Positions 1 to 6,756 of a DNA stretch of 64,000 nucleotides are shown one piece after another. Under the pieces are notes generated by a model. The model saw only the letters and a list, made by a program, of their open reading frames with translations, made no database searches and was not told the origin of the DNA. Numbering within the stretch: position 1 is the stretch's first letter; each line of letters opens with the position of its first letter. Made by a program: the position numbers and the translations under genes. Source of the stretch: Pontibacter chinhatensis (GTDB lineage Bacteria > Bacteroidota > Bacteroidia > Cytophagales > Hymenobacteraceae); assembly GCF_900113285.1 (NCBI RefSeq), contig NZ_FOOT01000002.1, positions 310,001 to 374,000 on the forward strand, in the 5' to 3' direction.

Positions 1-244
1 TCAGGAGTTGCCATTCCTCGTTTACCAGCACCGGCACCTGATAGGCAGCAGCCAAGTCTACCAACTCCTGAATTAACAGCAACTTGTCGGAGTAAGTATA
101 GCCGGTAGGCCAGTTGTTCCAGATCTGCAGCACGCTGGCGCCGCCGTCCAGCGCTTCCCTTACCTTCTGCAGCAGCAGGGGCTTGTCCATACTTGGGTCC
201 AGCACCAGGTATACGCCACCCGTAATAGGCTTATACTTTCTCAT
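1..244 (-). CDS. ThiE/TenI-like thiamine phosphate synthase family protein (3' end beyond window)
   Basis: The first 81 residues of a TIM-barrel protein of the ThiE/TenI family are visible; the reading frame runs off the left edge. The pattern GGVYLVLDP, then an Ala-Gly-Gly-rich helix, then SVLQIWNNW, then PVLVNEE follows the ThiE N-terminal half (strand, helix, QxRxK strand, LLIND strand). In ThiE, which joins HMP-pyrophosphate to thiazole phosphate, the QxRxK segment binds pyrophosphate; here it reads QIWNN, so the Arg and Lys are missing. That makes true ThiE activity doubtful and suggests a TenI-like or new role. Its ATG overlaps the stop of the upstream gene (ATGA), and the operon lies behind a TPP riboswitch, which supports a thiamine-related role. 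Family call fairly sure; reaction unknown. Confidence 0.75.
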   Translation of the reverse strand, partial: MRKYKPITGGVYLVLDPSMDKPLLLQKVREALDGGASVLQIWNNWPTGYTYSDKLLLIQELVDLAAAYQVPVLVNEEWQLL

Positions 245-1305
245 CTCCAGCCAGCTTTATATGCGTTAAAAAATGCCTCCCAGTAGGGGTCTTTGCCATC
301 AAAGGAAAGCGGCCGCTCCTCATCCTGCTCCACGATTCTGAATCCGGCTTCCCTGGGGGTTAGCTCTCCTATCACCGTTGCCCTGATAGCCTTGGTTGCC
401 AGATGGTTTATCAGCTTCTGCTCGCTTCCCCGCTTCACAGCCATGATCATAGATCCGGCGCCCACACAAAAACGGTGGTCAACACCAAAAAGCCCGGCAA
501 TTTGCTCCTGCGCCTCCCCCACCGGCAGGGCATCGTCATAAATCCGGAAGCCACAGCCGGCCGCATTAGCCATTTCGCAGATAGCTCCCACCACGCCGCC
601 TTCGGTAACGTCGTGCATGGCCTTTAGCTCCGCATTGCTTTGTAGCACCTCTTTCGCAGCCAGGGCATCGGGCAGTGCGGAGGTGCGGTAGAAATTCTCG
701 CAGCCGCTCTCCCATACTTCCTTGCCGAGTTTATTCTTCACCGTTTCCGGAAAGCTCATGGCCAAAATAGAAGTTGATACCAGGGCCGTTTCCTTGGTCA
801 CGATCAGTATATCGCCTGCTTCCGCCCGGTTGCTGGTGAGGATTTCGTCCAGCGGGGCCGTTAGGAACATGGTGCCCCCGCCGGAGATGGTGGAGTTCTG
901 CCCCTCGATCTGCCCCGTGTGGCCGCCGGTGATGGAGACACCGATATCCTCGCAAAACTGATGGATGAAGGTCCAGTACTCCCTGAAGCCCTCCAGCGAC
1001 AGGCTGGTGGGCAGGTTGAGCACGAACTGCGCATACATGGGGGCAAAGCCGGTGGAGGCCATGTCGTTGGCCAGCAGGTGCACCGACAGCCAGGCCGATT
1101 CCCTCAGCCCCAGCGAGGGGATAAGCGAGAGCGGATCGCTGGAAACGGCCATGCCCAAGCTATTTCCCAGGTCGATGACAGCCGTATCCACGCCGAATTT
1201 CGGGCCTACCAGCACCTCCGCACGCCTTGCGCCGCTAAAAGGCAGCAGCACGTCTTTAAAAGTAGTGGCAGCTACCTTTCCGGAATTATCGTCAAAGGCG
1301 CTCAT
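241..1305 (-). CDS. AIR synthase-related (PurM/HypE/ThiL superfamily) ATP-binding protein
   Basis: 354 residues when started at the ATG that overlaps the upstream stop (ATGA at 1302-1305); the open frame extends 33 codons further into the neighbour, which I reject. The protein shows PurM/ThiL-superfamily hallmarks: a GVDTAVID segment near residue 38, SSDPLS near 56, HLLANDMAS near 76-84, GGHTG near 127, and MHDVTEGG in the C-terminal domain, resembling the DPTRGG segment of HypE. Members bind ATP in a glycine-rich groove and activate a carbonyl or phosphate; ThiL, the thiamine-phosphate kinase, belongs here. The sequence is nearer to archaeal-type HypE-related proteins than to classical ThiL, which begins with GDDAA. 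Middle gene of the TPP-riboswitch operon. The substrate cannot be told from the sequence. Confidence 0.85.
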   Translation of the reverse strand: MSAFDDNSGKVAATTFKDVLLPFSGARRAEVLVGPKFGVDTAVIDLGNSLGMAVSSDPLSLIPSLGLRESAWLSVHLLANDMASTGFAPMYAQFVLNLPTSLSLEGFREYWTFIHQFCEDIGVSITGGHTGQIEGQNSTISGGGTMFLTAPLDEILTSNRAEAGDILIVTKETALVSTSILAMSFPETVKNKLGKEVWESGCENFYRTSALPDALAAKEVLQSNAELKAMHDVTEGGVVGAICEMANAAGCGFRIYDDALPVGEAQEQIAGLFGVDHRFCVGAGSMIMAVKRGSEQKLINHLATKAIRATVIGELTPREAGFRIVEQDEERPLSFDGKDPYWEAFFNAYKAGWR

Positions 1306-2027
1306 TTCACATCGTTTAAGCGTACATGCAACCCGAAGAAATCGCCGTAAGGCTGCTGCCACTGCTGCACCGGAAACCACTCCGGCAGGCCCGTGGCCGT
1401 CCACTCCACGGTGTAGTCCCGGTCGTGCAGGGCCTCGGCAATCACGGCCATCAACTTTTTGGGGGTGTAGAACGTGGCGGTTACGTAGAAAGGATTCTTG
1501 CCAAGCAGCTCCTGTATCCTCCTTCGGGCCACTTTAGGGGAGTTGCGGTTCATCATGCCGAATACGATGCCATACTTGCCCACCCGCGCCGCCTCCCGGA
1601 TTACCTTCACCGGATCTTTGTAGTACTCGAAGGTGGTGATAAAAGCCAGGGCATCGAACGTGTGGTCTTTGAAGGGCATGTGGTGCGAGTCGGCCAGGAC
1701 CAGGTCGCCGTCGAACAGATGCACGCCCTGCCCCAGCATAAAAGGCGAGATGTCGCCGCCGCTGGCCTCGATGCCGATTTCCTTCCACCAGCGGGTGAAA
1801 CGGGTGGTGCCGCAGCCGAACTCGAGCAGGGTCTTCACGCGCTCATCTTTCTTGATCAGCTGCCCGATCACTTTCTTCTGCCATACTTCGGCCCGCTTGT
1901 AGCGGCCTTCATACCAGAGTTCATAGGTGTCGGTGTGGTCGCGGTTAAAGAACCACTCCTCGCGGCCCTGCCACTTGCGCAGGTCGCGGGTTACCAGGTC
2001 AAATTTTTGTTGTTGCAGATTGCTCAC
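1302..2027 (-). CDS. class I SAM-dependent methyltransferase in thiamine-regulated operon
   Basis: 241 residues. Rossmann-fold methyltransferase: motif I EFGCGTTRF at about 69-77, the acidic end of strand 2 in GGDIS (90-94), ADSHHMPF (112-119) as the Asp before strand 4, and FDALAFI (124-130). A Trp/Tyr-rich N-terminal extension (FFNRDHTDTYELWYEGRYKRAEVWQ) precedes the fold. It is the first gene after the TPP riboswitch and attenuator, and its stop overlaps the start of the AIR synthase-like gene. Methyltransferases are not part of the usual ThiC/ThiD/ThiE/ThiG route, so its acceptor is probably a thiamine precursor, breakdown product or analogue (inference). Fold assignment is firm; substrate unknown. 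Confidence 0.85.
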   Translation of the reverse strand: MSNLQQQKFDLVTRDLRKWQGREEWFFNRDHTDTYELWYEGRYKRAEVWQKKVIGQLIKKDERVKTLLEFGCGTTRFTRWWKEIGIEASGGDISPFMLGQGVHLFDGDLVLADSHHMPFKDHTFDALAFITTFEYYKDPVKVIREAARVGKYGIVFGMMNRNSPKVARRRIQELLGKNPFYVTATFYTPKKLMAVIAEALHDRDYTVEWTATGLPEWFPVQQWQQPYGDFFGLHVRLNDVK

Positions 2028-2077
2028 AGCAGGTATTTTAGGGTTATAAAATAGCCTGACTGTTTAAAGCAGATAGG

Positions 2078-2110
2078 AAAAAGACAGGATAGCGCCTTGG
2101 AGAGGCGCTA
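2078..2110 (-). terminator. rho-independent terminator acting as riboswitch expression platform
   Basis: On the minus strand a 7-bp stem (TAGCGCC / GGCGCTA, 2090-2110) with a 7-nt loop is followed by TCCTGTCTTTTT. It sits between the TPP aptamer and the first gene of the thiamine-regulated operon, the arrangement expected for transcription attenuation. The left arm starts only a few bases after the aptamer 3' side, so an antiterminator pairing with the aptamer stem is plausible. Confidence 0.75.
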
Positions 2111-2117
2111 CAGGTTG

Positions 2118-2203
2118 ATACGTTTCCTACGCTGGCATTATCCAGATCAGGTTGCGGGTATTATCTCAGCCTGGCAGCTTTAAATGCCAAGCACCCCATG
2201 TAC
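2118..2203 (-). promoter_or_regulatory. TPP riboswitch (THI element)
   Basis: Reading the minus strand from about 2203, the conserved TPP aptamer elements appear in order: GGGGTGC (2197-2191), a variable P3 arm, GGCTGAGA, ATACCC, AACCTGATCTGGATAATGCC, and AGCGTAGGAAACG. All core bases of the pyrimidine-sensing (CTGAGA) and pyrophosphate-sensing (ACCTGATCTGGATAATGCCAG, split across the junction) helices are intact. It lies just upstream of the attenuator and the methyltransferase/AIR synthase-like/ThiE-like operon. Expected behaviour from the family: TPP binding favours the terminator and shuts the operon off. Confidence 0.95.
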
Positions 2204-2409
2204 TTTTGCTAAGGTACAGAAAATATTGTTGAAAAACAGTCCTGCTATACTTTTGGCCTCGGCACTTGTGTGCTTTTGGGCATTTTGCAGGCACAGGCTG
2301 CTCCTGCTATACTTTACAGGCTGCCGCTATCGCAAATTTCACTGGTTAAAGTATCAGATATTCCGTAATATTACTTCCTGAAAAAACCTATCCAAACAAA
2401 AGTATAAAC

Positions 2410-3279
2410 ATGAAAAAAGCATTATTCGGTATTGTCTTATCGGCGGCGCTTATGCTGGGCGCTGGCAACGTGCAGGCGCAGGGTATTAAGATGCCGGCCG
2501 CCAGCCCAAGCCAGAAAATTGAGCAGGCCGTGGGCCTTGGCACCATCTCGGTAGAGTACTCCCGCCCTGCCGTGAAAAACCGCCAAATCTTCGGCGACCT
2601 GGTGCCTTACGGCAAAGTATGGCGCACAGGGGCCAACGCCTCCACCAAAATCAGGTTCTCGGAGGACGTGACCGTTGAGGGTAACAAGGTACCTGCCGGC
2701 GAGTACGCACTTTATACTATTCCGGATAAGAACGAGTGGACGGTGATCATCCACAAGAACACCAAGCACTGGGGCGATGGCGGCCAGGACTACAACCAGG
2801 CCGAGGACCTGGTGCGCTTTAAGGTGAAGCCGGAGCAAAACCCGCGCAAGGCAGAGTCTTTCACCATCAATTTTGCCAACCTTACCTCTGACGGAGCCGA
2901 CGTGGAAATCATGTGGGACAATGTAGTGGTGCCGTTCACGGTAAAGGCTGATGTAGACAGCAAAGTGATGGCGCAGATTGACCAGCACGTGGTGAAAGGC
3001 ACCAACGTGAACCCAAACCTGTACGCAGCGGCGGCCAGCTACTATATGGAAAACGGTCACGACCTGAAGCAGGCGCATGAGTGGATGAAGAAAGCCAACG
3101 AGAAAGACCCTAAGTTCTGGAACGTGCACGCACAGGCCAAGATTGAGGCGCAGCTGAAGAACTACAAAGCCGCCATCAAAACCGCCGAGAAATCGATGGA
3201 ACTGGCCAAGGCTGCCAACAACCAGGACTATGTGCGCCTGAACGAGAAGGCCATTGCCGAGTGGAAGAAAATGAAGTAA
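2410..3279 (+). CDS. DUF2911 domain secreted protein
   Basis: 289 residues with a clear signal peptide (MKKALFGIVLSAALMLGAG...VQAQ). The body matches DUF2911: VEYSRPAVKNR...IFG-LVPYGKVWRTGANASTKI near residues 48-82, PAGEYALYTIP, WTVIIHKNTKHWG, and a late W-D beta strand. The last roughly 90 residues look like a helical TPR-type repeat region (YYMENGHDLKQAHEWMKKA, then YKAAIKTAEKSMELAK). Such proteins are common in Bacteroidota and of unknown function; they are probably periplasmic. Single gene, followed directly by a terminator. Start is the first ATG and gives a good signal sequence. Confidence 0.85.
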   Translation: MKKALFGIVLSAALMLGAGNVQAQGIKMPAASPSQKIEQAVGLGTISVEYSRPAVKNRQIFGDLVPYGKVWRTGANASTKIRFSEDVTVEGNKVPAGEYALYTIPDKNEWTVIIHKNTKHWGDGGQDYNQAEDLVRFKVKPEQNPRKAESFTINFANLTSDGADVEIMWDNVVVPFTVKADVDSKVMAQIDQHVVKGTNVNPNLYAAAASYYMENGHDLKQAHEWMKKANEKDPKFWNVHAQAKIEAQLKNYKAAIKTAEKSMELAKAANNQDYVRLNEKAIAEWKKMK

Positions 3280-3303
3280 AGCGATCGCCGCTTTTATCGT
3301 ATA

Positions 3304-3338
3304 AAAGCCTCTGGGAGCGTACTTCCAGGGGCTTTTTG
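3304..3338 (+). terminator. rho-independent terminator
   Basis: Stem AGCCTCTGG ... CCAGGGGCT with a short loop, followed by TTTTTGTT. Ends the DUF2911 transcript; the next gene starts about 25 bases later. Confidence 0.7.
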
Positions 3339-3361
3339 TTGTACCCTAAAGTATAAAGCAG

Positions 3362-4276
3362 TTGGAAGAGAAGAAGCATTCTGAAGAGCACCTGGGCCCG
3401 GCACGGGAATACTGGTGGAACGAAGACTACCTGGAGTTGCTGGCCGAGCGCCTCTACATCCCCTATACCCAAACGCTAGTAGACATTGGCTGCGGCAAGG
3501 GCATGATGGGGTTCAGGTTCTCGAAGTATATGCCGGCGGGCGGAAAAGTATACGGCGTGGACTACGAGCCGGGCTACATTGCCGAGGCGCGGCAGCGGGC
3601 GCAGAGTGAGTTCGGGCACACCAACATCGATTATGAGTTCAAGGTGGGCTATGCCGATGACATTCCGCTGCCAGATAATATCGCCGACGTTACTCTCTGC
3701 CAGACGCTGTTGATCCACGTAAAAAACCCGAAGCAGGTCATCGCCGAGATGATGCGCGTGACCAAACCCGGCGGCTGGGTCGTGGCCCTGGAGCCGAACA
3801 ACCTGGTGCCTAACCTCATGTTTGACCGTTACGGCGAAACCGACTACAACGTGGAGGCCATGCTGGAGGTGCTGGAGGTGAAGCTGCGCATCGAGAAGGG
3901 CAAGAAGAATCTGGGCGAAGGCTTCAACTCGCTCGGTGACGTGGTACCGGACCTGTTTCTGAAAGCCGGTCTGAGGGACGTAAAAGTATGGATCTCTGAT
4001 AAAGCGCTTTCCATCATCCCGCCCTATGACACGCAGGAGAAAATCATGCGTGTGGAGCAGATGCTGAACTGGATAGAAACCGAGGCCATGGGCTACGACT
4101 ACCAAGACAACCTTAACTACTTTATGGCCGGTGGCGGCGATAAGGATAAGTTTGACGCGTACTGGCAGAAGCTGCTCTACAATAAAATTATGCTGAAGGA
4201 AAAGCTGCAGAAAGAGGAATACGTATCGGCGGGGGGAAGCCTGGTGTATATTGTAGCGGCGCAGAAGCCGAGGTAG
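3362..4276 (+). CDS. class I SAM-dependent methyltransferase
   Basis: 304 residues from a TTG start; an in-frame stop lies at 3347 and the next ATG falls inside motif I, so TTG is the only sensible start. Motif I is VDIGCGKGMMGF (about 40-51), strand 2 acidic residue in VYGVDYEP (63-70), DIPLPDNIADV before strand 4, and MMRVTKPGGWVV as the post-motif typical of UbiE/Cyc-type small-molecule methyltransferases. The C-terminal hundred residues (IPPYDTQEKIMRVEQMLNWIE onward) are a helical lid. No neighbour points to a pathway. Substrate unknown. Not related closely to the methyltransferase of the thiamine operon. Confidence 0.8.
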   Translation: MEEKKHSEEHLGPAREYWWNEDYLELLAERLYIPYTQTLVDIGCGKGMMGFRFSKYMPAGGKVYGVDYEPGYIAEARQRAQSEFGHTNIDYEFKVGYADDIPLPDNIADVTLCQTLLIHVKNPKQVIAEMMRVTKPGGWVVALEPNNLVPNLMFDRYGETDYNVEAMLEVLEVKLRIEKGKKNLGEGFNSLGDVVPDLFLKAGLRDVKVWISDKALSIIPPYDTQEKIMRVEQMLNWIETEAMGYDYQDNLNYFMAGGGDKDKFDAYWQKLLYNKIMLKEKLQKEEYVSAGGSLVYIVAAQKPR

Positions 4277-4327
4277 TGAGGGTAGGCTGCAGGTTTATAC
4301 TTTGGTTATACTTACTAAGCTGCTGCT

Positions 4328-4409
4328 GGCGCGAGCTTGTAGCTCGTGTCTTTTTATACTTTGACTTATACTTTTATAGCTCCAGCTGGCGCAAGTGTCC
4401 GCTTGTGCC
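4328..4409. repeat. two small palindromes with shared left flank GCTGGCGC
   Basis: Two short hairpins lie here: GGCGC-GAGC-TTGTA-GCTC-GTGTC (4328-4350) and GGCGC-AAG-TGTCCG-CTT-GTGCC (4388-4409). Both are preceded by GCTG, giving the same GCTGGCGC flank, and they are separated by TATACTT-rich sequence. A third member with another stem is at 32393-32415. The stems differ by compensating changes, so the palindrome rather than the sequence is conserved. Probably REP-like elements; no coding potential. Confidence 0.6.
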
Positions 4410-4424
4410 TTATGCTGCTTCCTT

Positions 4425-4795
4425 TAACTTGAACCAAGCTATCCTTACTAGCTGCCGTTCATCCTCTACTTCCCACAAGCGGCTCGTTTCATCTCCGACT
4501 TTGGTGCTCTCAAGCCCGAGAGGGCTCGCCTTCGGGCATCGCGCTGTCTACATTTCCTTCGCTCCTGATGTCGCAATGCCTACGGCACCGGAAATCTAGA
4601 AGGCGCTCAACCCAAAGGCTGGGAACAGTTTCGGTAGCTACGGCCTCTGCTATGTAACAGGCACAAACTGTCCCCTTGAGGGGACTACAGGGGTGTTTAT
4701 ACTTTGACTACGAAGCTAATACTTCAGCCAAAGCAATTACAGGCTCCCCGCCTTAGACAAGGCGGGGATAAAGGGGTGGTTGGACCCAACACGTC
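4425..4795 (+). repeat. interspersed structured repeat, copy 1
   Basis: First of four intergenic copies of the same element. Landmarks: GTTCATCCTCTA...CCCACAAGC, a hairpin CTCTC-aagccc-GAGAG (4508-4523), the UUCG-type hairpin GCC-TTCG-GGC (4528-4537), CATTTCC, GGAAATCTA, AAGGCGCTCAACCCAAAGGCTGGG, CCCCTTGAG, and a terminal hairpin CCCCGCCTT-agac-AAGGCGGGG (4746-4767) followed by GGGGTGGTTGGACCC. The 3' arm CTCAAGAGGGG of the other copies is deleted here. It lies in a convergent spacer. A 107-codon open frame over it is not considered a gene. Confidence 0.8.
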
Positions 4796-4811
4796 AAAAA
4801 CGCTCCCCCTC

Positions 4812-6527
4812 CTACGCAACCAACTCCTTCTCCTTCTTGCCAATCAGCGCCTGAAGTATAAACCCGAATATTACCACCGCCACACAGCCGATCACGTTGA
4901 ACCAGAGGAAGGCGATGTCGGTGAAGAAGTAGCAGTAGAGCACAACGGCCTCGGCAAGTATGGCCCCGTAAAACACCGCGTTCCCTTTGATGCGCTTGAG
5001 GTAGAAAGCTACTAGGAAAATACCCAGGATGGTGCCATAAAAAATTGACCCGATGATGTTCACTGCCTGGATCAAGTTATCGAGCAGGGAAGCATAGGTG
5101 GCGAAAAGTATGGCAATGAATCCCCAGCCAACGGTAAAGAGCTTGGAGGCTTTCACATAGTGGATCGGACTGCCATCCTGCTGCACCGAGCGTTTGTAAA
5201 TGTCAATCACGGACGTGGAAGCCAGCGCATTTAGCTCCGAGGCAGTGGACGACATCGCGGCCGATAGGATCACGGCCAGCAGCAGCCCCACCAGTCCAGC
5301 GGGTAGGTACTTCATGATAAAGGAAATAAACACATAGTCCGTGTCCTTGGTCTCGGCATCGGGCACCGCTTTCTGAATCACACCCTTCACCTCCTCCCGC
5401 ACCTGCTTGCCCGCTGACGTATAAGCATTCACCTGCTCCTGCGCGGCGGCAATGGCAGCCTCGTCCTCCGTTTTCAGGGCATCCACCAGCCCATGCACCG
5501 CCTGCTGCTTTTGCTCAAAAATGTCGTTATACTTTGACTCCAGGCTGCGCAGCTCGTCGGCATGGGCGGTGGCGTATACTTTGCTCTTGGTGCCCTCGTT
5601 AAAAAACACCGGCGGCTGGTTAAACTGGTAAAACACGAACACCATCACCCCAATAAAAAGGATGATAAACTGCATCGGGATCTTGAGCAAGCCGTTGAAC
5701 AACAGCCCCAGCCGGCTTTCGGCAATGGACTTGCCGCCCAGGTAGCGTGCCACCTGGCTCTGGTCGGTGCCAAAGTAAGAGAGCGACAGGAAGAGCCCGC
5801 CCGTAATGCCCGACCAGAAGTTGTAGCGGTCGTTCCAGCTCGTTTTCCAATCCCAGGAAAAGTCCACTACATTCATTTTTCCCATCTTGCCGGCCACGGC
5901 CACGGCCTCGCCAAAACTAACGTTCTCGGGCAGGTAGCGCACTACCATAAAGCCGGCGATGATCATGCCGCCCATCATCACGGCCATCTGCTGCTTCTGC
6001 GTCACGCTCACGGCCTTGGTACCCCCCGACATGGTATAGGCAATTACCACCAGGCCTATTACCATGATGGTGGCCGTCAGGCTCCAGCCCAGCATCGTGG
6101 AAAGTATGATGGCAGGGGCGTAAATGGTGATGCCCGCAGCCAGGCCACGCTGTATCAGGAAAAGCACAGCGGCCAGCGAGCGCGTTTTCAGGTCGAATCG
6201 GTTCTCCAGGAACTCATAGGCCGTGTATACTTTCAGCCTGTAAAAGATAGGAATGACCGTGATGGAAATGATGACCATCGCAATGGGCAAACCGAAGTAA
6301 AACTGCACAAAGCGCATTCCGTCTTCGTACGCTTGCCCCGGGGTGGACAGGAACGTGATGGCGCTGGCCTGCGTGGCCATAATGGACAGGCCGATGGTCC
6401 ACCACTTCATACTGTTGTCGCCTTTCAGGTAGCCTTCTATGTCTTTGCTGCCGCGGGTTTTCCAGATGCCGTAGATAACGATAAAGCCCAACGTGCCCAG
6501 CAGCACTATCCAATCAAGAGGTCTCAT
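4812..6527 (-). CDS. sodium:solute symporter (SSS family)
   Basis: 571 residues with about 13 predicted membrane segments and the SSS signature: LSIMATQASAITFLSTPGQAYEDG (47-70), GGTKAV (168-173), FGTDQSQVARYLGGKS (252-267), and LSAAMSSTASELNALAS. Moves a small solute with Na+ across the inner membrane; the substrate (sugar, acid or amino acid) cannot be read off. Unusual feature: residues about 305-397 form a hydrophilic, Glu/Gln/Ala-rich, coiled-coil-like insertion between two membrane helices. The ATG overlaps the stop of the small membrane protein gene upstream (ATGA), so the two are likely translated together. Confidence 0.9.
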   Translation of the reverse strand: MRPLDWIVLLGTLGFIVIYGIWKTRGSKDIEGYLKGDNSMKWWTIGLSIMATQASAITFLSTPGQAYEDGMRFVQFYFGLPIAMVIISITVIPIFYRLKVYTAYEFLENRFDLKTRSLAAVLFLIQRGLAAGITIYAPAIILSTMLGWSLTATIMVIGLVVIAYTMSGGTKAVSVTQKQQMAVMMGGMIIAGFMVVRYLPENVSFGEAVAVAGKMGKMNVVDFSWDWKTSWNDRYNFWSGITGGLFLSLSYFGTDQSQVARYLGGKSIAESRLGLLFNGLLKIPMQFIILFIGVMVFVFYQFNQPPVFFNEGTKSKVYATAHADELRSLESKYNDIFEQKQQAVHGLVDALKTEDEAAIAAAQEQVNAYTSAGKQVREEVKGVIQKAVPDAETKDTDYVFISFIMKYLPAGLVGLLLAVILSAAMSSTASELNALASTSVIDIYKRSVQQDGSPIHYVKASKLFTVGWGFIAILFATYASLLDNLIQAVNIIGSIFYGTILGIFLVAFYLKRIKGNAVFYGAILAEAVVLYCYFFTDIAFLWFNVIGCVAVVIFGFILQALIGKKEKELVA

Positions 6528-6670
6528 TCGTAGAATTTAGTGATGACATAGAACAGCACAACCATAAAAGCCAGGTTGCCCAGCACCAGCCAGTACATCC
6601 CTTTCCAGGTTTTAAAGAAAGGCGGCTTCTCAGTGGGCGGTTCTTCGTCTACAGGGTGATAGTTCTTCAT
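6524..6670 (-). CDS. 48-residue single-pass membrane protein, coupled to symporter
   Basis: Small ORF: MKNYHPVDEEPPTEKPPF, then FKTWKGMYWLVLGNLAFMVV and LFYVITKFYE. An acidic, proline-rich cytosolic N-terminus precedes one transmembrane helix. Its TGA overlaps the symporter ATG by one base pattern (ATGA), which is strong evidence that it is translated. By position it is probably a small accessory subunit of the SSS transporter, as small partners are known for some SSS carriers; that role is inference. No other family recognised. Confidence 0.75.
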   Translation of the reverse strand: MKNYHPVDEEPPTEKPPFFKTWKGMYWLVLGNLAFMVVLFYVITKFYE

Positions 6671-6675
6671 TTTTG

Positions 6676-6756
6676 GACAAAGGATTTTGTGACAATAGAC
6701 AAAGGACTGAGCTAATTAATAGTCTTTTGTCCTTTGTCTCTTAGTCATATGTCATA
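6676..6756. repeat. imperfect inverted repeat in spacer (GACAAAGGAC type)
   Basis: The spacer between the PIG-L gene and the small membrane protein gene contains GGACAAAGGA, GACAAAGGACT and, facing them, AGTCTTTTGTCCTTTGTCTC. The arms can fold into a long hairpin. It could end the PIG-L or coupled transcript or be a degenerate repeat; no gene is visible. Confidence 0.4.

Noticed and set aside
2184-2381. 65-codon plus-strand ORF before the DUF2911 gene
   Set aside because: Overlaps the TPP riboswitch in antisense and has no supporting feature.
5562-6533. 323-codon plus-strand frame
   Set aside because: Antisense to the sodium symporter; no motifs.
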